A program made the translations under genes and the position numbers. 64,000 nucleotides of DNA from Cadophora sp. MPI-SDFR-AT-0126 (Eukaryota; Ascomycota; Leotiomycetes; Helotiales; Ploettnerulaceae), in NCBI GenBank assembly GCA_020747065.1, contig JAGMVK010000006.1, positions 2,170,001-2,234,000 of the forward strand. The letters are read 5' to 3'. Positions 38,201-48,761 of the stretch are shown here, piece by piece. Every line of letters begins with the position of its first letter. Within the stretch, counting starts at the first letter, position 1. The notes beneath the pieces are model-generated. The model was not told the origin of the DNA and searched no databases. It saw nothing but the letters and a program-made list of their open reading frames with translations.

Positions 38201-40990
38201 GATGTCTAATTTGGATAGGGCTGGCTCGAAATGCGATGATGTCGTTTGTCTTGAGCCCTCGTGGGTCTTGATGATTTCCTGGTAATTTGAGATCTGCAGC
38301 GTGTCTTGAGACTTGGAGACCACTAATGGGATAAGGTTCGTCCGAACTCTACTCGATTTTAGCCTTTTTTACGTGCTGCGCGGAGTAAGCAAGTTGTGGG
38401 CCTTGGCATCGTTTGCTCACCATGGAAATCTGTGATGCCCTTCTTGACGTAGACTTGACCTCTCGCCCATTCTTCGTTTCTTGCAGTCAGTCGTCAAATA
38501 TGCGCTGAGAAGCGAGGAGCTTGCTCCGAAGGTATGCCTAAAGTTATTGCATACTCGGTATCAGAATGAGAATCAGACAATCGTCCCCTGGCTGTGATGC
38601 GGCCTCATCGGGAAGGGAAAACTGAGCACAGGTCTCCATCTCATTTCCACATTTCCTATTCCAAGCCCCCCACCCCCTCCGATGGAGCCCTGAAGGAGGA
38701 GCGAGAGATCCGGATTTTGGGACGGGGGGTTCCAGAATCGTGTGGTCTCTGCCACGTTTATCTTTTACCCCTCTACTGCATGCCACCTTGGTTCTTTTGT
38801 CAATGATCGGGGCAGCCAAGATTCTTGACAGCTGCACTCTGGTTTGTGGTGAAGTTTGGATCCGACGAGTGTTAGACTGCGAACTGCTCGCTTTGATGTC
38901 AATGGTTTGAGGCATTTTTTTTTTTCAAGCCAACTCTTGATAAATCGAGAACAAGCTTATCTGAGAATGATATCATTCGCACATGTTGTGCACTTCAGAG
39001 CCTCTTGTGGATGACGGCGCTAAAAAGCCCGAAATAAACTATTGTTGATCGACAGGCCGTGAGAATGGATAGCTGGATATCAGCGATAAAAGAACATCGG
39101 CAGATGGGGATTGTTGACCATTCAGGGGACCCTAGGGAGAAGGCTGTGAATGCTCCGAGAGGCTGCTTTGTCAATTTCCTCATAACCTTATGTTTTCTCC
39201 CTTGGCTGGCTGTGAGCATCCAAGGGGGTGAGTCTTGCCTCGGTGTGTGATGCAGGGGGCAAGAAGAAGGGGGAGGGAGGATAACGAAGGGACTGTGGCA
39301 TTTTAGACCAGCCCACGACTCACCCAGCCAGCTATCTCGATGTCTCGGCTAGACGACTGGGGTAGGCCAGCCACAGCTGCCTATTTGGACGGGGCTGCAG
39401 CGCTAGATAGCGCTAATCTAAGACCGCGGCACGCCCCTTCCCCTGACTGCCAAGCCTTGAACACGAGAAACAGAATCTGGCAATCTGCAGCAAAAAGAAC
39501 AGAATCACATCCAGTTCAGGGGCATCATGGTTAGCTTCAATGCACGGTAGACGGGTATTCCAGACTCTTGACCAATCTGTCCCAAGGATGGGTGAGTGAG
39601 TGATTCTAGCGGACAGTGACCGAAAAATTAGGGACCACATCGTGTCATTCAGCGCCTTCCGTCATTGTTGACTTTCCTCACTCCGCCTTTCATGTGCGAC
39701 TGCTCCCTGTTGGAATTGGAACACGAGCACCAAAATACCTTCCCTCCAGGCAGGAACACCGTTGGCAGACACGGCACAGTTAGTCGGTCACACATCGGAT
39801 TGACAACACTGCACTTGCCTGGGAAGCCTGACTGGCCTGCTCCGAGCTCGTTATTTCTTTCTTTCTTTCGTTCGTTCTTTTGCTTGTTGCTGCGTAGTCA
39901 ACACGCACTACTGCGCTGCACTCTACAAAATCAAAGCACGGAACCAACATGGACACTTGATATACAATACAGTACAGGACGAACACGGACCGCGATATCA
40001 ACACTTTTCTCCACTACTGCAATCGCTGTGGGCCAGAGATTTGAGCACGACCGGTCCCCCAAATCCACTACTGGGAGATCCACTTGACATCTCAAATCTC
40101 ATCGACACAGGGATCCAGATTGCCCCCAAATTGTTTTGGTGCCTCTCCAAATACCCTCGTCTTCTACCCTTACGGTTCCATCCATACCATACCACACCAA
40201 GCTCCCCTGTTCTCTTCCTCCTTCATCCTGGTCGGGCCACATCTTTCTGCCGTGGCTAGTTCTGCCCGTCAACATTATCAAAACGCCCCTCTCGCGCCTT
40301 CGTTCCGTGAAGGGTCAAGGCAAATCAATAGCCCCCTTCGCGCTCCTCCCCCTCCGGCCTGCCCTACCTGCACCTGTGCGAATAGTCTCACCATCCGCGC
40401 TCGAGATCCACTCATTCCACCCTTGCCAAAGCTCCAGCTTGGCTGGCCAGGCCCCGGGAACTCAGCCCAACTTTCGCCAGGTTCCTTCTATCCACGCGCT
40501 TGCCCTCATCGGTTCCTTGATAGCAGACCAGACTAGACTCCCTCCTCTTCTCCACCCAGCTTGCCTCACTCAACTTCTTCCCTCGACCTTCGTCTAGCTC
40601 GCACAATATACATCCTGGGTCGCCGCGCACCCTTCACGCTCGTTGTCCAACAATCGTTCAATTCACCCAGGTGTCCGCCGTCCACGACACTCGCCCATCG
40701 ACCGACCGGATCTTGTTCTCGAGGCAGACACATCCTCCAACTGATCATTCGTAAGGAACTCTTCGGTCTCAAACTTCCCGAGTCCTTGACTTATTGGAAA
40801 CACGCTCAGGCCTGTCGACCGAGTAACTCTTATATATGAGTTGCTTCTAATACACCCTCACCCACAGTCACTCGCTCAACAGTATCGTGCCCGCGCTTGA
40901 AATCGTCGAGGGATTTCTGGGATTCAACGAGGCATCTTGCTGTCTCGCCGACCAATATCCTAATCAAGAAGCAAGAATAACACCGTCGCC
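32264..40990. other. 8.7-kb gene-poor region
   Basis: No supportable gene was found. There are many overlapping open frames of 60-180 codons, most low-complexity or antisense to each other. Simple repeats and purine/pyrimidine-skewed tracts are frequent. The last kilobase before 40991 is CT-rich and reads like a long 5' leader and promoter of the GT2 gene. It contains a TATATATG element at 40831-40838. Confidence 0.45.
33097..33115 (+). repeat. (CATA)n microsatellite
   Basis: Nearly five consecutive CATA units lie about 0.8 kb downstream of the GH16 gene. This is a simple-sequence repeat. Confidence 0.85.
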
Positions 40991-43934
40991 ATGGGTTTGG
41001 GAAGTTACTTCAAGGCGAAACAGCCCGCCCCTCCAGCAGCTGTGATAATGACGGAGAAGCCGGCGTCCTCGCCCTCACCCCATAACAGCTTTAATATGGA
41101 ACTCCAACCACCCCAGTCGAGGTTTGGCTCGTCGAGAAATTCGATATCCAACCGATCAACACAGAGCTCGACATTCCTCGATGACATCAAGCATGAGGTT
41201 ATGGTGAACTACCTGTACCAACAGCAATGTTCACATCTCTGGGTCAGTGATGGAAGTGGAGAAATCGAAGGTGTTCTTCTCAGGAAGTCCAAGAACACTT
41301 ACATGGCTTGCCCGCCACAATTGGGCAACTCTGCTTTTGCATCTTCTTGTGCCGCACTTAATGTCCAAGTAAGGAAGCCTCCCTTCAGCTTCGAAATCAC
41401 TGCTTACAAAACAGTGTGCAATGACTGTCAACTCGAGAGTCATCAAGACTTTCCTCCAATGGTCCCCAGATGCGGTTGACGTCCCTCTTCTTAATGGTCT
41501 CCGCATCCAAATTCTCCCCACGATCGAGGATCTTCCTCGGGCAAGAAAGCATCAATTCGCCGCATTCGTTGCATCCGACGCCCTTTTGGTAGTCTGGGAT
41601 GATGATGCGTTACATCTTGTTCAACGCGCGAAATCAATCGAATCGGAACTGATGGAGCTTGTGTGGAAGAATGGTCCTTCCGAAGGCGAGGATGGAGAAA
41701 AGAAGGATCCCAATGTCGCCATCTACGAGATCGACGAGGAGAGTGGAGAGATCGTCCCAGAGAAGCGTCCGCTGCACTTGCAAAACACCGTCTTGGTCGC
41801 CTTGACCTTGATCTTGGTCATTACGTTCTTGGGAGCAGGTGCCAGGCAACTTGCCATTGAAGTCGAAGTTGACGGCAGCTACATTCGCCTTGCCCTTCTC
41901 GCCTTGACACCCGTCCAGATCTTCTTCACCCTCTTCTTCTCCCAAGTCATCATGGGATGTTTGGCTCAGCTCTTCGGTCCAGTCCGACAGATGACCATCA
42001 ACTCCAAGTTTTACTCTGCTCGTGCTCCTCCCCGCATTCAATCTGCCACCCTTCCTCACATCACCATCCAGTGCCCTGTGTACAAGGAGGGTTTGAGCTC
42101 CGTCATTGCCCCTACCGTCAAGTCCATCAAGCAAGCCATCTCCACTTACGAACTTCAAGGTGGCTCTGCCAACATGTTCATCAACGATGATGGTCTCCAA
42201 ATTATCGATGAGGAGGAACGCCGCGCCAGAATCGAATTTTATGCTGATCACAGCATTGGATGGACTGCCAGACCAAAGCATGGAGACAACTTCGTCAGAA
42301 AAGGAAAATGTAAGTTTACCTTCTGCTGCATTTTGAAGGGCCTCTGCTGACAATTACACAGTCAAGAAAGTAAGAGATTTCCCCCAATTAAACAGCCAGC
42401 TGGGTCTGCTGATCCACAAAACGTGTTTTGGCCCAGTGGTCCCACATTCCTCAGCCTCACCTCTAATTCACCCTATGGCCATGAGCCATGACCCTCCACT
42501 ATCTTCAATTCTTGGGAGCTGAGTACTGACGATCTTTTCTAATTTAGGCCTCGAACATGAACTTTGGCCTGCATATTTCGTGCATGGTTGAGGAGAAACT
42601 GGCCTTAATCCAACGACCTGTCGACTGGACCCAGGCTGATGAGGCTCAAGCTTACGAGCGATGCTTGAAGGAGGCTCTCGAGGACAACGGACGTGCCTGG
42701 GCTGATGGAAACATCCGCGTTGGAGATTATATCCTGTTGAGTATGCTTCCCGGAGTTCCTCGGAATTATCAGAAATTAACAATCCCTAGTTGATTCCGAT
42801 ACCCGTGTCCCACAGGATTGTCTCTTAGATGCTTGCTCTGAAATGGAACAATCCCCTGAAGTCGGAATTATGCAATTCTCGTCCGGTGTCATGCAAGTTG
42901 TCAACACCTACTTCGAGAACGGTATTACTTTCTTCACCAACCTCATCTACACTGCTATTCGATACACCGTTGCCAACGGTGATGTTGCTCCATTCGTCGG
43001 TCACAACGCCATTCTCCGCTGGTCTGCTATCCAACAAGTCTCTTATGAAGATGAGGATGGATACGAAAAGTTCTGGTCCGAGTCTCATGTGTCTGAAGAT
43101 TTCGATATGTCTCTTCGTCTTCAGTGCAATGGTTACACCATTCGTTTGGCTGCCTGGGCTGGTGAAGGATTCAAGGAGGGTGTGTCTTTGACCGTGTACG
43201 ATGAACTGGCCCGTTGGGAGAAATATGCCTATGGTTGCAACGAGCTTCTGTTCCACCCAATCCGCAAGTGGATCTACAAGGGTCCATTCACTCCTCTGTT
43301 CCGTACTTTCTTGTTCTCCAACATCCGATTTACCTCCAAGATCACTATCATCTCGTATATTGGAACCTACTACGCTATCGGAGCCGCGTGGATCATGACA
43401 ACTGCCAACTACTTCGCAATCGGATGGTTCAACGGTTACCTCGACAAGTACTACGTCGATTCTTGGAAGGTGTGGTTCTCTATCATCATCGTCTTCAACG
43501 GTCTCGGAAACATCGCGCTTGCCGTCATGCGTTACCGTATCGGTGAGCGCAGTCTTCTGTTTGCTCTCTTTGAGAACTTCAAATGGACCATCATGCTGGC
43601 CATCTTCTTGGGTGGTCTTTCCCTTCACGTTTCACAAGCACTTCTTGCCCACATGTTCGAGATCGATATGACATGGGGTGCCACCGCAAAGGAAGCCGAG
43701 TTCTCCAACTTCTTCATTGAAGTTCCTAAGGTCTTGAAGAAATTCAAGTTCTCAATGGCCTTCTCGATCATCGGCATCGCCGGCATGATTGTCCTTGCTG
43801 TCGGCAAATCATTCGTTCCATACGATTGGATGATTACCGATTTCGTCGCTATCCTACCGATGGCTACGATCACTGCATCCCATCTACTATTACCGTTGGC
43901 GCTCAATCCTGCGTTGATGACGTTCTCCTGGTAG
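40991..43934 (+). CDS. GT2: Conserved fungal family 2 glycosyltransferase (ZtGT2/FgGT2 orthologue)
   Basis: This is a processive-type GT2 membrane glycosyltransferase that probably makes an extracellular or cell-wall polysaccharide. Its orthologues in Zymoseptoria and Fusarium are needed for hyphal growth on solid surfaces and for plant infection. Exons are 40991-41368, 41415-42309, 42362-42369, 42548-42740 and 42790-43934, giving 872 aa. Two membrane spans lie at about 248-270 and 283-310. The cytosolic catalytic domain then shows CPVYKEG, NDDG (about 383-386), LLIDSDTRVP with the DSD metal site (493-495), GHNAILR, SEDFDM (ED about 594-595) and RWEKYAYGCNE, the position of the Q/RxxRW-like motif. 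About five further spans follow. The third exon is only 8 nt and encodes part of FKKASNMNF. Removing it breaks the frame. The start codon context is GCCATGG. Confidence 0.96.
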
Positions 43935-46900
43935 ATGTTCCATATTTTCCTCTTTGCAGTGGGCGTTGGGTTGGCATGTAGATTAGTTGAAGAGATGCAA
44001 ATATACAGTTGCTTTTTGTTCGATGTGCTTGTTTTCCGGGAGAGGAGTAAATCAAACGATTATAGAATGGCATTCCCTGGCTTGGGTTGTATATGTGGGA
44101 ACCAAATGAGCTCTTTTTTCCTTTCTCTTTATGCGGTACCTATGGAGCGGCATGGTTGGAAGGATGGAACCTGGATTGGATGATATGGGGGTTAGGTATA
44201 TGAAAGAAAGGATGGATGGAAGAGGCAGATAGTTGGTTGATGATGATCATTCGTTCTTGATGGCTAGCTACATTTAATTGTTAATGCAAATGAAAAAAAA
44301 AAAAAGAAGACAAAGCACATTGGCACAAACAAACAGACACTTGAATATATCGAGATCGTGAAATTGGATGATTAGAGATAAATTGGTCATGATTCAGCTC
44401 TTTCTACTCGCGTTCTGCGACTTTGTTTTCTGAGCTTTTTCATTACCGCTTTCGTGAATGTGAACCAGAAACTGATAAGCAGTCGAGAACTCGAGATCTT
44501 GGGTCGAGTGAGACATTTTCCTTCTCTTGTCGTGTACAGATTTTTCCTTTTGACTGTGATTTCTCGATAGTCTGTCTGTCTGACTGTTTGTATGCGTTGG
44601 CAAGATAGAGATTGAAGATGGGTGAGTCAAATGTCGATGTGAGTGAGGCAAGGGTAGGAAGGGTGTTTTGAGGGAATGTGCTTTTGGGTGGGGGAGTTTG
44701 GAGGCAGGGATGGAGGATGGAGGGAGGGAGGGAATGCATGTTGATTACTTCCTTGTTGGTGATCTTTGATTTTGTTGATGCTTGTTTTTTCTTGAGGGTT
44801 GGTTGGGATGGTAGGGAGGAAGGCAGGTAGGGAAGAGAAAGATGGGAATTTAGATACATACAATCCGGAATAGAGGCTACGAACTATGATTATGCGGGTC
44901 TGCGTGCGTACTTCGGAGGGAAGTAGATGTGAAGACATCTTCTCTTTACTCGCATGTTCGGGTGACGAGCAGGCAGGCAGGCAGGCAGGCAGGCAGACAG
45001 GGTAGGCAGATCCTCGAATTCAGCTGGATCCGTACATGCAGCTATCATTGCCTCGGCTCAAAATGTGATAGATGTATGGGAGGGGCGAGTGAAAGGTTGA
45101 GGAGTGTGTGTTGGTCACTTGTCCCTGTTGTGTGCCGTAGACGTACTGCTTGCATGCATGCAGTGAATACGAGGTACATACATATACATGTATTTTAGGC
45201 GAGGTGGAAAAGTCGGGAATAGCTTCATTTGAGATCTAGATAAGGGCTGGGTGTGGGGAGAAGTGATGGGAGATAAGAGGTATTGAGGTGGTTGGAAGGG
45301 GAGGGGAGGGTATGGAAGATTGTGGATGTGTGGATGAAATCGATTAAAGTAGTTGCATGTGCAGTAGATGTAGTCATACAGAAAGTATTTAGAGGGTCTT
45401 CTGAGAGGTGAGAGCTGAAATTGATTGGGAGGCTGGCAAGAGGGAGGACTGGTGAGCTGGGAATGGTGACATTTTCTGAATAGGTTGGGATGGATGGACG
45501 GGTTCGTTTAGACGAGCGAGTGAGTGCATAGTGCGTTATGCAGTGCCGTGCGGGTGCTGTGTAGTGTATGTTGTGAAAATCGATAGTGTGGTTAGCTGTG
45601 GTGATGCGTGAGGGGACCAACGAAAAGATAGAGATTGATAGATGGATAGTTTGGTAGAGATAGATTGATGGACGGACCGATAAGGAGTGATTGATTGTTG
45701 TGCCGAGGACAATTGATTGTGAGGTGGTACAGAAAACCACACAAGAGGCAGCGGCTGATGATGATTAACAGACAGGCAGGCGATCGCCTGAAGAGTTGTC
45801 GGCAGAGAGACAGAGAAATTGTTTAAGGGTATCGTAACAGCCTGAAGAGATAGATGATGCAATAGGCATGAAAAAGCTGAGAAATTAGACGTCGAAGTAT
45901 CGTGAAATCCGTACTGTACCGTGGATGCCAAGACGTGGTGTTGAAGGAAGCAAATTACGTGGGGAGTTCTAAGCAGATTCTTCTCCAAAGTGGAGGAGGC
46001 CATCTTCAAAACTCTGCAGACCGGTTCTTCGAAACGAGCAGACTCTGCCAGTAGCATTCGAATCCACTTTCTAGGACTCAAGCACAGCAATGAAGTTCGG
46101 TGGGCTCGTCCCAGACCTGGAAAGAGGGGGCAGCCGTGTTCTGTGGCATCGTGCAAGTGTGTACGAGGCACTTATTCCAAAGGAAACGAAACGGTGCCGT
46201 TTCTCGTTTTGGTGCATCCAGAGAATTGGAAAATAGCATCGTGGTGTGATGCTATTTTGTTAGTTCAACACTTAGACGATTGAGTGGAGTTGATTCGAGC
46301 TTATTTTCTGGAGCTTTTTTGGCGGATGTGTTGGCCTGGCCGTGGAGTGTTGGGTTACTCCAAGGAAGGGGAGTAAATTTTGACAGGAAGGTAGGACGCT
46401 GAAGATGGATGGATCAGTGGAGGCTTGTGAGAAGGTCATATGCACCGGGAGCTCTCCTCGAATTGATATGAGAATCAAAAGTAAACAAAGTGATGGCACA
46501 AGAGAAGAAGCTGAACTGAGATCTTTAAATGATGATCCTCATCCTCATCTATCAACAACCCAAGATGCGACTATCTCAACACCTTCCGTCCATGCCAATT
46601 TCAATAAGCACCACTATCCAATGACAACCGGTTCATGCAAACCGACCAGAGCCAAACAGGACCAGTTCGTGTTCATTTTGGGCGTTGAAGTTTCGATGGC
46701 CCGTTCACTGGCGTCTCGTTGGCTGCTGATCGTTATCATGGCCCGCCCTGTTCTAACTCAAACCCGTCAGTGCAGAACCAAGGCTTGAACCCAGTTCGGA
46801 ATCGCTATCAGTTGTTCCGCTATCGTGCTATTCCAGGGTACTCGGGGATGCACAGAGAGTATCCACAGCGGTCGGCACTGTAGTGGGCCTGTAGATCTCT

Positions 46901-47344
46901 CGTTGTAGTGTAGTGTAGTGCATTTCCAGGGGTCCAAAATGGCGAGCAATGAGTGGATACAGCGATGCAGCGGCGGTCCCTGCCCTCCCTCCCTGTGCCA
47001 AGTCTGGGCAGACGCCCCGAAAGATAATCTGTGCTGGACTGATTGCGCTGTGTTGGATCTTGGGACGAAAACCACCTCAACCACGTCTCTCCGAATCTTG
47101 GTACATTTCTCTTTTGCTCGTGACTTTTTGTTTCCTCAGAGGGAGCTTTTCTCGTCTCGCGCGAATTATCAGTCGTTTTTGTTGCGCTTCGTACTTGCTT
47201 GGAATCTGTCGCTACATACTCCTGGTACCATTCAGTACATTCGTTCTCGGACTCGAGCTCTTGACCAGTCACTCGCTCCCGACACATTCAATTCGCCAGT
47301 TGCGTCGACGATTGGAAATATAGAAGGATTGAAAAATTGCGAAT
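43935..47344. other. 3.4-kb intergenic region
   Basis: It contains the 3' UTR of GT2, a poly(A) run near 44292, a (GCAG)n microsatellite at 44969-44996 and the CT-rich promoter/leader of the fasciclin gene (about 46.9-47.3 kb). Open frames here have no recognisable features. Confidence 0.5.
44969..44996 (+). repeat. (GCAG)7 microsatellite
   Basis: Seven perfect GCAG units lie in the spacer between GT2 and the fasciclin gene. Confidence 0.9.
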
Positions 47345-48761
47345 ATGAGGACACAATCGTGGAGAGCTTTGGCAGTGGCCACTGTGGGGTTGTTTGCGAG
47401 AGTTGAAGCGCAGACCGGGAGCTTGCAGGATTTGGGATCATTGCTGGCGGATCAGAAGAACTTGACGACTTTCTACTCGTTAATTAAGGTATGGATCCGA
47501 TTCACAGAAGGGTTTGGGATTCGAGAAAGCAAGTACTGATTGATGTATAGAAATACCCAGATATTCTGCTGAAATTGCCCTCTCAAGCTGGTGTCACTGT
47601 ACGTTCCCGTCGACGGTCAATTGCAACGGAGACAGCACAGAAACTAACACCTCGCAGATCCTCGCGCCAAACAACGATGCCTTCGACAAAATCCCATACA
47701 CCCAATTGAATTCTGCGTTCGAGAATAATGACCAGGATACCATCGTCAATGTCCTCAGTTACCATATTCTACAAGGGCAGAAGATGGCGGCACAATTGAT
47801 CCCGGGTACACCAGTTTTCATACCTACGCTGCTGAACGACGTGAAGTGGAGCAATGTCACTGGAGGACAATTCGTGGAAAATGTGAAGCAGGCTGGAGAT
47901 GTGGTGGTTTTCGTCAGTGGACAGGGAAGCAGAGCTACGCTCACGCAAGCCGTATGTCGTCCAGAACAGGAGAACAGATGGAAGGACATAGCTAACCCCA
48001 AGTAGGACCTCTCCTTCTCCGGCGGTGTCGTCCAAGTAATCGACTCGTTACTCATCCCACCAACAAACCTCACAGCGACAACCACCGCTTTCAACTTAAC
48101 ATCCTACCAAGGCTCACTGTACGCTAGCGAGCAAATCAACAACTTTACAGACACACCAAACTACACACTGTTCGCGCCCAACAACGCAGCTTTCCAAGCT
48201 CTTGGCTCAGCCATCTCCTCCTTATCAGTGGAAGATCTGACCTCAGTCATGGACTTCCACGTCCTCCCCAACCAAGTAACATTCTCCACCTCCCTCCAAA
48301 ACGGCACAACATGGGCCACCAAGCAGGGCGGCAATATCACAATCCGCCACTCCGGCAACAACGTCTATGTCGACAGTGCTCAACTTCTCGACTCGAACAT
48401 CCTGCTCGCCAACGGCGTCCTCCACGTCATCGACAACGTGCTGAACCCTCAAGGCCCAGGCGCCATGCCAAATCCCGACCTCCAAACCCAAGTCCCTGCG
48501 TTCGCGTCTGCGAGCTCAGTCACGAACTTGCCGTTCACGACGGCTATACCGTGTACGGAGTCTTGTCCTGTAAGCTCGACTAGTGGGAGTGGGAGTGGTA
48601 GTGCTACTGCACAGGCTACAAGGACCACAGGGTCGAGTAGTGCGTTTACGACGAGTAGCAGTTCTGGGTTCGGGGTTGCGATGGCGAGGGAGACGGGTCT
48701 GGTGGGCGTTGGTAAGGCGGGGTTGATGGTTGCGCTTGGAGGGGCGGTGATGATGATTTAG
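47345..48761 (+). CDS. GPI-type cell-surface protein with two fasciclin (FAS1) domains
   Basis: This is a predicted secreted, wall- or membrane-anchored adhesion-type protein. Exons are 47345-47488, 47551-47598, 47658-47951 and 48006-48761, all phase 0, giving 413 aa. A signal peptide covers about residues 1-22 (VATVGLFARVEAQ). FAS1 domain 1 contains the H1-type ILAPNNDAFDKIP and the NVLSYHILQG motif. FAS1 domain 2 contains TLFAPNNAAFQAL, VMDFHVLPNQ and NGVLHVIDNVLNP. Next comes a Ser/Thr/Gly-rich stalk (SSTSGSGSGSATAQATRTT). A C-terminal hydrophobic stretch (VGVGKAGLMVALGGAVMMI) fits a GPI-attachment signal. Fungal FAS1 proteins are linked to cell-wall organisation, vacuole-related autophagy or adhesion. 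The precise role here is unknown. Confidence 0.94.

Noticed and set aside
41634..42353. Open frame of 239 codons on the minus strand
   Set aside because: It is antisense to GT2 exon 2, which carries conserved motifs on the plus strand.
42825..43628. Open frame of 267 codons on the minus strand
   Set aside because: It lies fully antisense to the well-supported GT2 exon 5, is a codon-bias shadow and has no motif of its own.
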